A stretch of DNA of 13,344 nucleotides from an uncultured Flammeovirgaceae bacterium. Its GTDB lineage: Bacteria > Bacteroidota > Bacteroidia > Cytophagales > Cyclobacteriaceae. Under the pieces are notes generated by a model. That model searched no databases, was not told where the DNA came from, and saw only the letters and a program-made list of their open reading frames with translations. How positions within the stretch are numbered: position 1 is the first letter of the stretch; each line of letters opens with the position of its first letter. The translations under genes and the position numbers were made by a program. Below, piece after piece: positions 6,176 through 13,344 of the stretch. Location of the stretch: assembly GCA_937138955.1 (NCBI GenBank), contig CAKZPJ010000814.1, forward strand, positions 1 to 13,344, given 5' to 3'.

Positions 6176-7264
6176 TTAATGGTTGTCGATCAATACGATG
6201 CGATGGTTGCCCGTATCAGCAATAGCCATTGTACCTTCTAGTATAGCTACTGAAAATGGCCAGTACAGCGTATTACTGGTACCATTGATCGTTTCAGCAT
6301 TTTCGCTACCTGTGGCGAAATCTCTAGGACCAATTAAGCTATCAGCGGATTGATTATGCTGTTGAGGCACTTTGTTATATTGTAGCAGTCGGCTATTTCC
6401 GGTGTCGGCAACCCATAAACCATTTTCGCTAAAGCAACTGTCGTAGCACCAATTTAAGGTATTGGCCATAGGGAATAACCCGAACTGGTTTTGACCATTA
6501 GCCTCCCAATCGGGCTGACCGACAATGACAGAAGCAGGTTGATCAAAACCATGTTGCCAGTGCTCCCACAATAGTACTCGATAGTACTGAGTATCAGTTA
6601 TAGCTAGTTGCCCTTGCGGACCAATTTCGACCGAGTAGGGCCAAATTGGTTGAGTATGGTCGTAGTCGCGCTCCTGAAAACTAGTCTTGCCAATCAGCTT
6701 ATCCGCGGGAGTATTATTTTCAACGGGCATTTGATCATAGTAAAGAACGCGGCGGTTGCCCGTATCAGCTATCCAAAAATGCTTGCCATCGGAAGTAAGT
6801 CCGTAAGGCCAATACAAAGTATGTTCAGAAGGAGGCTTCCCCACTCCTCGCTGATTAGGCTCATTACTTGAGAAGTCCGTTTGCCCCAGTACCACATCAG
6901 CGGGTTGACAGGGTTGTGTAGGAAACTCATGCCAAATGAGCACCCGGTGGTTCCAGGCATCGGCTATGGCTAATACTTTTCCGTCGCTCCATAGCCCAGA
7001 GGGGTACTGTAGGGTGGAAGCACTAACTTTGCTGCCTTGGTTACGTCCGGTACCTGTAGCTGCATCTTGCCCAAGAACTATATCTGGTGATTGAAATTCT
7101 TCAGTAGGTAACTGATTCCAGATAAAAACCCGATTTTGTCCGGTGTCTGATACTAGTAATTTATTATCTGACAAGTATACTCCACGCGGGGCTAAGAATG
7201 GGCTGTCGGGGGCGCCTTTAAAGATACGAAGCTTATTGTTAGTATCGGGGAGATGAATGGCCAT
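6176..7264 (-). CDS. six-bladed NHL-repeat propeller protein in the hyp operon
   Basis: This 362-residue protein is built almost entirely of six NHL repeats (about 24-52, 86-113, 150-178, 207-234, 269-297, 333-360), each with the pattern xWPxG...(I/V)ADTGNxRV. The count fits a closed six-bladed beta-propeller. Blade linkers repeat a second motif, (V/I)LGQxDF or IGxxxF (near 63, 125, 190, 247, 310), often followed by NQxG. No signal peptide is visible, so it is probably cytoplasmic, unlike many NHL proteins. Blade 5 replaces the usual YWPYG with NWCYDSC, giving C273-x3-C277. Its ATG lies 2 bp after the hypE stop, so translation is probably coupled. From memory, an NHL-repeat gene also occurs in the extended hyp region of Nostoc, suggesting a recurrent but undefined accessory role in hydrogenase maturation. 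No catalytic residues are recognisable; a scaffold or ligand-binding role is inference. Confidence 0.93.
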   Translation of the reverse strand: MAIHLPDTNNKLRIFKGAPDSPFLAPRGVYLSDNKLLVSDTGQNRVFIWNQLPTEEFQSPDIVLGQDAATGTGRNQGSKVSASTLQYPSGLWSDGKVLAIADAWNHRVLIWHEFPTQPCQPADVVLGQTDFSSNEPNQRGVGKPPSEHTLYWPYGLTSDGKHFWIADTGNRRVLYYDQMPVENNTPADKLIGKTSFQERDYDHTQPIWPYSVEIGPQGQLAITDTQYYRVLLWEHWQHGFDQPASVIVGQPDWEANGQNQFGLFPMANTLNWCYDSCFSENGLWVADTGNSRLLQYNKVPQQHNQSADSLIGPRDFATGSENAETINGTSNTLYWPFSVAILEGTMAIADTGNHRIVLIDNH

Positions 7265-7266
7265 AG

Positions 7267-8316
7267 CTAACAGATTCGGGGAAGTTGCTCACCTGCTAAC
7301 ATATTAACTACCCGGCGACCACCAATGCCACTAGTCAAGATAACTTGGCGCAGATGCTCATTGGTTACTTCACCAATACAGGCTGATTGTGGAAACCCGT
7401 TCGCTCGCAATTGCTCCAATGCCGCTGCATAAATATCTTCCGCAACGATTGCTAAGAAAAGTCCTTCGTTGGCTACGTAGAGGGGGTCAAGCCCTAACAA
7501 TTCGCAAGCTCCGGCTACCTGTTCATCTACCGGAATTGCTGGCTGCTGTAGATCTACACCTAAATTAGCACTGCGGGCAATTTCGTTGAGAACGGTACCA
7601 ACTCCACCTCGGGTTGGGTCACGCAGCAGGTGTAGCGATGAGCCAAACTCGTCTAAAAGATCTTTTACTGGCTGATGCAGCGGAGCAGAATCAGTCTGAA
7701 TCTCCGTTTCAAACTCTAGCCCTTCTCGTACCGACATAATCGCCATTCCGTGGTTCGCTAGTGATCCGCTAACAATAATTTTATCACCCGCTTGTACTCG
7801 GTTGATACCAATACTAGCTTGTTCGTGTACTTTGCCAATTCCAGCAGTGTTGATAAATAGCTTATCGCCTTTGCCTCGCTCCACAACCTTGGTATCTCCA
7901 GTTACCACTTTTACTCCCGACTGCTGGCAGCACCGCTGAATCGTTAGCAAAACTTCCCACAGCTCGGTCATGGGCAAGCCTTCTTCAATAATCAAACTTA
8001 GTGAAAGATACTGGGGCGTAGCCCCGCACATCGCTAAATCGTTGATTGTTCCGTTTACGGCCAAGTCACCAATATTACCACCCGGAAAAAAGAGCGGAGA
8101 AACCACGAAGCTGTCGGTCGTGAATGCGGTGTTTCCTTCTATTTGGAGCTGCGCTCCATCATGACGCTCACTCGCCGATTCATCAGAAAATAGGTTGAGT
8201 ATTACGTCATCCAGTAGCTTATTGGTCAGTAAACCACCGCTGCCGTGTCCCATAGTGACCACATCAAAGTCAAGAGTTGGTAAGGGGCAGTTAAGTTGCA
8301 TTCGGAATTGGGTCAT
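7267..8316 (-). CDS. hypE: [NiFe]-hydrogenase maturation protein HypE (thiocarboxamide dehydratase)
   Basis: HypE receives a carbamoyl group from HypF on its C-terminal cysteine and dehydrates it with ATP to the thiocyanate that supplies the CN ligands of the NiFe site. The 349-residue protein ends in the invariant PRIC, with C349 as the acceptor, which is strong evidence for an active HypE. The N-terminal PurM-like domain carries GHGSGG (23-28), TTDSFVVSPLFFPGG (66-80) and NDLAMCGA (92-99); the C-terminal domain contains the RDPTRGG segment (about 236-242). It starts 9 bp after hypD and ends 2 bp before the NHL gene, so it sits within one transcript. Length is typical of the family. Confidence 0.98.
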   Translation of the reverse strand: MTQFRMQLNCPLPTLDFDVVTMGHGSGGLLTNKLLDDVILNLFSDESASERHDGAQLQIEGNTAFTTDSFVVSPLFFPGGNIGDLAVNGTINDLAMCGATPQYLSLSLIIEEGLPMTELWEVLLTIQRCCQQSGVKVVTGDTKVVERGKGDKLFINTAGIGKVHEQASIGINRVQAGDKIIVSGSLANHGMAIMSVREGLEFETEIQTDSAPLHQPVKDLLDEFGSSLHLLRDPTRGGVGTVLNEIARSANLGVDLQQPAIPVDEQVAGACELLGLDPLYVANEGLFLAIVAEDIYAAALEQLRANGFPQSACIGEVTNEHLRQVILTSGIGGRRVVNMLAGEQLPRIC

Positions 8317-8325
8317 AGCCGATTG

Positions 8326-9411
8326 TTAGGCTTGCTGGTAATGATAATAGGCCGCGCAAGCTCCTTCGGAAGAAACCATAGGTGCGCCAAGTGGATTGGA
8401 AGGAGTACAGGCTTGGCCAAACTGAGAACACTCAAAAGGTTTATTTAGCCCTCTCAGCACCTGGCCTGCAATACAGTCTTTACATTCTTGAGCATGATGA
8501 ATATTGACCGAGAATTTTTTATTAGCATCGAAAGCCGCCAATTCAGGACGTACTTCGTAACCACTTTGCGGAATGGTACCGATGCCTCGCCACTCGCGGT
8601 CGGCAATTTGGAATACTTGCTCAATGGCTTTCTGCGCCGCTAAATTGCCTTCGGGCCGAACAACTCGTTTGTACTGGTTTTCCAAATCGTACTGATCGCG
8701 CTCTAACTGCCGGATGGTCATCAGAATACCTTGCAATAGATCAACGGGTTCGAAGCCAGTTACGACGACCGGAACTTGGTATTTTTCGGCAATTGGATAA
8801 TAGGCATCGATACCCATAATGGTACAAACGTGGCCCGCTGCCAAAAACCCCTCAATTACGTTTTCATCATCAGATAAAACCGCTTCCATTGCGGGCGGTA
8901 CCAGCACATGCGAAGCTAAAATAGAGTAGTTGGTTAACCCAGCCCGTTGGGCGTGCAACACCGAAAGGGCATTAGCGGGGGCCGTTGTCTCAAACCCTAC
9001 GGCGAAAAAGACTACTTCCCGATCAGGGTTCTCTTTAGCCAGTTTAACGGCTTCTAACGGCGAGTAAAGAATGCGAACCTCTGCGCCTTTAGCTTTGGCC
9101 TGCAGCAGACTGCGTTCCGAACCAGGTACTCGCAGCATATCACCAAAAGAACAAAGGATTACATCTTTCTCTTCAGCTAAATAAACGGCTTTATCGATCA
9201 AATGAAGTGGCGTGACACAAACCGGGCATCCGGGGCCGTGTACCATGGTGATTTCGTCGGGAAGCAGACCCAAAAGGCCATTTTTCACTAAGCTATGAGT
9301 TTGCCCACCGCATACTTCCATAATCGTCCAGGGACGGGTCACAGTTTTGCTTATCTCTGCCAAATAGGATTTAGCCAGCTCGGGGTCGCGGTATTCGGTT
9401 AGGAATTTCAT
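8326..9411 (-). CDS. hypD: [NiFe]-hydrogenase maturation protein HypD (Fe-S scaffold)
   Basis: HypD, with HypC, is the scaffold on which the Fe(CN)2CO group is put together in the cytoplasm. The 361-residue protein shows all family signatures: CGGQTH (34-39) with the redox/ligand Cys34, HGPGCPVC (58-65), GFETTAP (139-145), and a C-terminal cysteine-rich region (CKDCIAG, then FECSQFGQAC and a final EGAC) that binds the [4Fe-4S] cluster. Length is normal and no key residue is missing. It lies between the small 84-residue gene (22 bp upstream) and hypE (9 bp downstream). Confidence 0.98.
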   Translation of the reverse strand: MKFLTEYRDPELAKSYLAEISKTVTRPWTIMEVCGGQTHSLVKNGLLGLLPDEITMVHGPGCPVCVTPLHLIDKAVYLAEEKDVILCSFGDMLRVPGSERSLLQAKAKGAEVRILYSPLEAVKLAKENPDREVVFFAVGFETTAPANALSVLHAQRAGLTNYSILASHVLVPPAMEAVLSDDENVIEGFLAAGHVCTIMGIDAYYPIAEKYQVPVVVTGFEPVDLLQGILMTIRQLERDQYDLENQYKRVVRPEGNLAAQKAIEQVFQIADREWRGIGTIPQSGYEVRPELAAFDANKKFSVNIHHAQECKDCIAGQVLRGLNKPFECSQFGQACTPSNPLGAPMVSSEGACAAYYHYQQA

Positions 9412-9433
9412 GTTCGTTAGGTTATTATTTTTT

Positions 9434-9688
9434 CTACATCAGACTGCCAGCCACTGGGTCGCCAGCCGAATAAAGGTTTTTGCCAGAATCTAGTTTTGCG
9501 ATTCTTCTTCGTATCTCCATACTCCGATTAACCTTAAAGATCAATCGTCTTAGCCAGTTTCGTTCACTTAATAAGAGAAGCGTGTACTCGCCAATAACTT
9601 CTTCTTTTATCTCAGCTACTTTACGTTGGTAGTCGCTGGTTTGCTTCCACCGTTCTCTACCGTCCGATGTGATTCTGTTATCTTGCAT
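9434..9688 (-). CDS. small basic helical protein of unknown function inside the hyp operon
   Basis: An 84-codon frame lies between hypC (33 bp upstream) and hypD (22 bp downstream) on the same strand, where the operon would otherwise have a roughly 310-bp gap. The product begins MQDNRITSDGRERWKQ, is rich in Arg, Lys and Glu, has no cysteine, and is predicted by eye to be mainly helical, with an amphipathic stretch VIGEYTLLLLSERNWLRRLI (31-50) and then a basic helix (NRSMEIRRRIAKL, 54-66). The tail is polar with Gly/Ser. There is no signal peptide or clear membrane span. I do not recognise a family. Its position suggests translation with hypC and hypD and perhaps a role as a small maturation or assembly partner, but that rests on context only. 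Confidence 0.75.
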   Translation of the reverse strand: MQDNRITSDGRERWKQTSDYQRKVAEIKEEVIGEYTLLLLSERNWLRRLIFKVNRSMEIRRRIAKLDSGKNLYSAGDPVAGSLM

Positions 9689-9721
9689 GATAGATATTGT
9701 AAGATGAGCAACCTTCTTCTG

Positions 9722-9976
9722 TCAGACTTCCGGGTTTAGTTCGTCTAGTTCACCAACTTCCTTGAGATATTGGAAGGTTTCTTTCGCTTCTTTTTCGTCT
9801 ACCACGCTAATGGCTACTCCTACGTGAACCAGCACGTAGTCACCTTCCTTCGCGTGAGGAACCATCTCGAGGGTAGCTTCTTTGGTGATACCACCAAAAA
9901 GCACCTGAGCCATTCGCACCGTACCATCGTATTGCATTTCTACTGACTTTATCTTTCCGGGAATTGCTAAACACAT
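9722..9976 (-). CDS. hypC: [NiFe]-hydrogenase maturation chaperone HypC
   Basis: HypC is a small OB-fold chaperone that carries the Fe(CN)2CO group with HypD and delivers it to the large-subunit precursor. The 84-residue product begins MCLAIPGKI, the diagnostic N-terminus; Cys2, exposed after Met removal, is the essential iron-binding residue. The mid-region (VLVHVGVAISVVDEKEA, about 48-64) matches the second conserved block. Length is typical. It follows hypF after 70 bp, the widest spacing between adjacent genes in the operon; that gap contains a possible internal promoter. Confidence 0.97.
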   Translation of the reverse strand: MCLAIPGKIKSVEMQYDGTVRMAQVLFGGITKEATLEMVPHAKEGDYVLVHVGVAISVVDEKEAKETFQYLKEVGELDELNPEV

Positions 9977-10012
9977 AAGTTTCTAATTGAAGGTTGACAG
10001 TGAGTTTATGTT

Positions 10013-10046
10013 CAAATTATAATATAATAATGCTTTTTTGGCACAA
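10013..10046 (-). promoter_or_regulatory. weak candidate internal promoter before hypC
   Basis: In the 70-bp hypF-hypC gap, the minus strand has TTGTG (10046-10042) and, 20 bp later, TATAATTTG (10021-10013). These resemble the -33 and -7 elements of Bacteroidota promoters, but both deviate by about one base and the -7 box has one extra spacer base. It could give hypC-to-nuclease expression separate from hypBF. The gap is AT-rich, so chance is likely. Confidence 0.22.
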
Positions 10047-12380
10047 TCACCAAGCTTCAGTTGATTCATTCTTCGCCAGGACAACTCGAGATTTTTGTTG
10101 TATTTGATAGTACGCCAGTTGACCGAAAGAAATATTCTCATCGTTAGGTGAAAGTTGTTGATGAAAATATAATTTGAGGTCGTCATTTGTTAGGTCACAA
10201 ATCATATCTATCAATAGAGCATTTTGAAAGACTCCTCCGCTCATCGCTACTTTCTTCACATTCAATTTTTCAGCTACCTGCCTGATGCAATCGGCTAGTG
10301 AATAATGAAAGCGAGCGGCAATGAATCCGCTACTGTGTGCTCTTCTATCTTTAACAATGCCATCTACAACCGTTTGATGAGGAACCGTTTCCCTGATATC
10401 AGCCCCGTTGAAGTAACTGCTTAACTTCTCATAGCCGTGATGTTGAATGTAATCAGTCGCTAATGTTTCCAATAACAGCGCGGCTTCACCTTCGTAGCTA
10501 GCTCGATCAATTAAATCTAATAGGCTGGCTACCCCATCAAATAAGCGACCAACACTGGATGTTTTTAAGCCGTCTTGTTGTTGCAACTGATAGGTATAGT
10601 GCTTCCACTGTACCGAAGAAAACTTTTCTCTGACAATATTGCTTCCGTTGGTTAGCGACATAGCCGACAGGCGAGGTTCTCGCGCCATTTTATCGCCCAT
10701 TAAATGCGGAAAATAGTCGAGATGGGCTATCCGTTTGAAAGAGTAGTCATTATACAAAAAGAATTCGCCACCCCAAATTTGCCCATCATTGCCCAATCCG
10801 GTTCCATCCCAAATTACCCCCAGTACCGGTTCATCGGTATCAATTAGTTGGTTTTCCCCCAGCACTGCTGAAAAATGGGCTTGGTGGTGCTGAATCGTTT
10901 CTACCGATACTTGAAATTCTTTAGCTAGCTCATTTCCGAATTGACTAGAAAAGTACTGAGGATGCTGGTCAGTCAGTATTACCTCCGGCTTTGAATCAAA
11001 TAGCTCGAGCAAGTGAAATAGCACTTTACGATAACTTTCCTGCGAATCGTAACTACCCAAATCACCTAGATACTGGCTAACGTACTGATTTCCATAGTGC
11101 GTGTAGGCGAAGGTACTTTTAAGATCGCTACCCATCGCCAGAATATTTTTGTTGGGAATTAGTGGCTCAGGTAGCACCAACGTGGGAGCCATTCCTCGGG
11201 AGCGACGTAGCATAATTTTCTGCTTCCTCTTTGGGCTAAATCGAACCACCGAATCATCTTGAGGAACGACGATTTCTCGGTTATACGTCAGACGAAAATC
11301 TACTAATGACGATAGTTGACGTTCGGCATTTTCTTCAGTATAAATAATAGGCGAACCACTAATGTTCGCGCTGGTAGCCACAAGAGGGTGGTCAACCTCC
11401 CGCATCAGCACCTCGAGTAGCGGAGCGTAAGGCAACATCACCCCTACCTGCTGTAAATTGGGAGCAATCTCCTGGAGAGCCAGCCGCTGAAACGCCAATT
11501 GTCGCTTCATCGCATTAGTTACCGGAAGCAGTACAATCGGAGCCACTGAACCCGTTAGTAGCTCTACTATTTCATCGCTTACCGGAGTATCCTGTTGTAA
11601 TTGTGCCAATGAAGGGTACATTACTGCCAAGGGCTTGGTCGGACGATGTTTCCTCTTTCGCAGTGTGCTCAACACTTCTGAATTAGTAGCATCGCAAACT
11701 AGCAGATAACCTCCTACTCCTTTGACAGCGATAATCGCCCCGTCACGCACCTTTTCAGCAACCTGGTTAATGACTAATGATTGATGATTAGTGTCTAAGC
11801 TATTTTCAGAATCATACAGCGAAAGAGTAATCGGACACTGAGGGCAAGTATTGGCTTGAGCGTAGTAGCGTCGGTCGAAAGGGTTATCGTACTCTTGCTG
11901 GCAATCCGCACAAAAATCAAACGGCGCCATTGCGGTAGTTGCCCGATCGTAAGGCAGTTCTTTAATAATAGAATAGCGAGGGCCACAATGCGTGCAGTTG
12001 GTAAAGGCGTATTGATAACGACGGTTCTCTTCTTGGTGTGATTCAGATCGGCAGTTTGGGCATAAGCCGATATCAGGTGTTAGCAAAACGTCCCGACGGC
12101 GAGTGCTTTCACTGTGAACAATTGAGAACGCATCAAACTCCTTAAAAGCTACTTCTTGAATACTATAATTAGTAATTCGGGCTACTGCCGGATGTTCCTC
12201 AAGAATAGCTTCCAGCAGTATTCTTGCTACCGACTCCGTTGCATTCACCAGAACCCGCACTCCATCGCTACGATTACTTACCTGGCCGGTAAGGTCGAAC
12301 CGCTGGGCAAGTTGATACACGAAGGGGCGGAATCCCACTCCCTGCACCTGTCCTTGGATATGAATTTGATAGGTTGGCAC
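10047..12380 (-). CDS. hypF: [NiFe]-hydrogenase maturation carbamoyltransferase HypF
   Basis: HypF makes carbamoyl-adenylate from carbamoyl phosphate and ATP and transfers the carbamoyl group to the C-terminal Cys of HypE. The 777-residue protein has all domains in order: an N-terminal acylphosphatase domain (1-90; GVGFRPF with R18, and N36), two C4 zinc fingers (C107/C110/C129/C132 and C157/C160/C179/C182), a YrdC-like domain (about 200-385; KHRPTKPLAVM, SANISGSP), and a Kae1-like C-terminal domain (about 410-777; HHQAH at 498-502, WDGTGLGNDG at 524-533, and a late SGGVFQN). Length is full and no catalytic residue is visibly missing. The gene begins 6 bp after hypB. Confidence 0.98.
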   Translation of the reverse strand: MPTYQIHIQGQVQGVGFRPFVYQLAQRFDLTGQVSNRSDGVRVLVNATESVARILLEAILEEHPAVARITNYSIQEVAFKEFDAFSIVHSESTRRRDVLLTPDIGLCPNCRSESHQEENRRYQYAFTNCTHCGPRYSIIKELPYDRATTAMAPFDFCADCQQEYDNPFDRRYYAQANTCPQCPITLSLYDSENSLDTNHQSLVINQVAEKVRDGAIIAVKGVGGYLLVCDATNSEVLSTLRKRKHRPTKPLAVMYPSLAQLQQDTPVSDEIVELLTGSVAPIVLLPVTNAMKRQLAFQRLALQEIAPNLQQVGVMLPYAPLLEVLMREVDHPLVATSANISGSPIIYTEENAERQLSSLVDFRLTYNREIVVPQDDSVVRFSPKRKQKIMLRRSRGMAPTLVLPEPLIPNKNILAMGSDLKSTFAYTHYGNQYVSQYLGDLGSYDSQESYRKVLFHLLELFDSKPEVILTDQHPQYFSSQFGNELAKEFQVSVETIQHHQAHFSAVLGENQLIDTDEPVLGVIWDGTGLGNDGQIWGGEFFLYNDYSFKRIAHLDYFPHLMGDKMAREPRLSAMSLTNGSNIVREKFSSVQWKHYTYQLQQQDGLKTSSVGRLFDGVASLLDLIDRASYEGEAALLLETLATDYIQHHGYEKLSSYFNGADIRETVPHQTVVDGIVKDRRAHSSGFIAARFHYSLADCIRQVAEKLNVKKVAMSGGVFQNALLIDMICDLTNDDLKLYFHQQLSPNDENISFGQLAYYQIQQKSRVVLAKNESTEAW

Positions 12381-12386
12381 AAGAAT

Positions 12387-13109
12387 TTATACAGCTGCTT
12401 CCTGGGTTTGTGCTTCTCTTTTTTCTTGAACCTTATCTAGTAACCACTGGCACCAATCATCAATGCCCTCGCCGTTGGTACTAGAAATTTGCAGAACTTC
12501 TATGTTAGGATTTACCTCGCGGGCATCCTTCACTACCGCTTCTACCGAAAACGGTAGGTACGGCAACAAATCAGCTTTAGATACCAGCATTAAGTCGCTG
12601 GTCAGAAACATGCGGGGATACTTCTTGGGCTTATCATCTCCCTCGGTAGTAGCCATTAGCGTTACCCGATAATCTTCGCCGAGGTCAAAAGAAGCGGGGC
12701 ATACCAGGTTTCCCACATTTTCAACAATTAGCAGCTCTACTCCTTCCAGATCAACCTGATCCATCGCTTGCCAAACCATTTGAGCTTCCAGGTGGCAGAT
12801 ACCACCAGTTACAATTTGCAGAGCTTCTACTCCCGCATCGCGAATTCGGGTGGCATCTCGTTCGGTTTCCAGATCACCCACCAGCACCTTTATTTTCACC
12901 TGATCACTAATGCGGCAGGCGGTTTCCTGCAACAAAGTGGTTTTTCCACTGCCGGCTGATGAGGTAATATTAATCATTAGAATATTTCGCCGCTGCATCT
13001 CCTTGCGGATATTTTCAGCCACAAAATCGTTGGCTTTCAACAGGTTAAGTGAAGTGTTTTCACACTGTACGCTTCCTCTCGCTCCCTTGCTTGATTTTTC
13101 TATTGCCAT
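12387..13109 (-). CDS. hypB: [NiFe]-hydrogenase nickel-insertion GTPase HypB
   Basis: HypB is the SIMIBI-class GTPase that, with HypA, drives nickel insertion into the large subunit. The 240-residue protein shows the P-loop SSAGSGKTTLL (50-60), GDLETERDA (78-86), the metal-site TGGICHLEA (101-109, with C105 and H106), ENVGNLVCPASFDLGE (130-145, with C137), TEGDDKPKKYP (155-165), and the guanine-recognition SKAD (177-180). The N-terminus is short and lacks both the CxxCGC high-affinity nickel motif and the His-rich stretch found in some HypB proteins, so it should bind only at the G-domain site. The ATG at 13109 has no Shine-Dalgarno; the upstream sequence is a 7-bp periodic repeat. It is the first visible gene of the operon; hypA is not next to it in this window. 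Confidence 0.98.
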   Translation of the reverse strand: MAIEKSSKGARGSVQCENTSLNLLKANDFVAENIRKEMQRRNILMINITSSAGSGKTTLLQETACRISDQVKIKVLVGDLETERDATRIRDAGVEALQIVTGGICHLEAQMVWQAMDQVDLEGVELLIVENVGNLVCPASFDLGEDYRVTLMATTEGDDKPKKYPRMFLTSDLMLVSKADLLPYLPFSVEAVVKDAREVNPNIEVLQISSTNGEGIDDWCQWLLDKVQEKREAQTQEAAV

Positions 13110-13112
13110 AAC

Positions 13113-13344
13113 TGTAGGTTGTTGTTTGTTAATTACTGATTGTTATCGGGTTTTGGAAGTTAGGGATTAGGTATTGGGATACGGAGACCGGAAACCGGAG
13201 TCCGAAAAAGTGAACAGCAATACTAGTTTCTTAACTTCTGCCTTCCATCCTTCATCTTTCCAGTTTCTACCCCACCCATTTTCCATTACTCATCAGCCAT
13301 TCTTTAAATTTTTCATATATCATATTTTTATTGCTAACTGCTAA
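13113..13344. repeat. degenerate 7-bp tandem repeat filling the spacer upstream of hypB
   Basis: Cut into heptads from 13113, the plus strand gives runs of like units: TGTAGGT, TGTTGTT, TGTTAAT; then from 13148 GGGTTTT, GGAAGTT, AGGGATT, AGGTATT, GGGATAC, GGAGACC, GGAAACC, GGAGTCC; then from 13239 TGCCTTC, CATCCTT, CATCTTT, CCAGTTT, CTACCCC, ACCCATT, TTCCATT, ACTCATC, AGCCATT; and ATTGCTA, ACTGCTA at the window end. The phase is kept for about 230 bp while the motif drifts. A few units (13204-13238, 13302-13329) fit poorly. The period is not a multiple of three, so the stretch is not coding. It likely continues past the edge. Heptameric repeats are known from cyanobacterial intergenic DNA; function here is unknown. 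Confidence 0.7.

Noticed and set aside
9983..10186. 67-codon minus-strand frame overlapping the 3' end of hypF
   Set aside because: It lies mostly in another frame of the well-supported hypF gene and its product looks like out-of-frame translation.
12910..13170. 86-codon plus-strand frame opposite the start of hypB
   Set aside because: Antisense to a conserved HypB reading frame and running into the heptad repeat; no protein features.
13110..13344. Possible hypA or hydrogenase gene end upstream of hypB
   Set aside because: Minus-strand frames hold repeated stops and the DNA has a 7-bp period; no HypA zinc-motif (CxxC) is seen.

Overview
The window looks like chromosomal DNA from a member of the Bacteroidota, most likely a marine Cytophagales-type bacterium. 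The evidence is a KR2-type sodium-pump rhodopsin, a type IX secretion (T9SS) C-terminal sorting signal left as a gene remnant, starts with little or no Shine-Dalgarno, and TTTG / TAnnTTTG-like promoter sequences. The taxonomic placement is an inference. There are no rRNA or tRNA genes, CRISPR arrays or recognisable insertion sequences.

Left part (1-4977). A minus-strand pair comes first: a GH13 alpha-amylase-type lipoprotein (1112-2485) followed 43 bp downstream by an APH-fold phosphotransferase (79-1068). Divergent from them is a plus-strand rhodopsin gene (2723-3583) with the NDQ motif and essentially all diagnostic residues of light-driven Na+ pumps; it ends at a strong intrinsic terminator (3619-3658). 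Converging on that terminator is a minus-strand SDR oxidoreductase with a C-terminal membrane anchor (3737-4741), preceded by a small 56-residue single-pass membrane protein gene (4807-4977) that lies behind a perfect 10-bp direct repeat.

Middle (4978-5555). This AT-rich, gene-poor spacer holds the frameshifted remnant of a T9SS type-A sorting domain (about 5324-5499) and a perfect inverted repeat at its right edge.

Right part (5556-13109). A minus-strand [NiFe]-hydrogenase maturation operon reads hypB - hypF - hypC - small unknown gene - hypD - hypE - six-bladed NHL propeller protein - bifunctional-nuclease (DUF151)/UVR protein. Several junctions are very tight (hypB/hypF 6 bp, hypD/hypE 9 bp, hypE/NHL 2 bp). 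HypF and HypE make the thiocyanate/CN ligand, HypC and HypD assemble the Fe(CN)2CO unit, and HypB is the GTPase of nickel insertion. hypA, the maturation endopeptidase and the hydrogenase subunits are not in the window and may lie beyond its right edge. The NHL protein and the 84-residue protein are the unexplained members and the best leads for an accessory maturation function.

Far right (13110-13344). The spacer upstream of hypB is a degenerate repeat with a 7-bp period that stays in phase for about 230 bp to the window edge. Together the region suggests a mixotroph that can supplement respiration with a light-driven Na+ gradient and with H2 oxidation.
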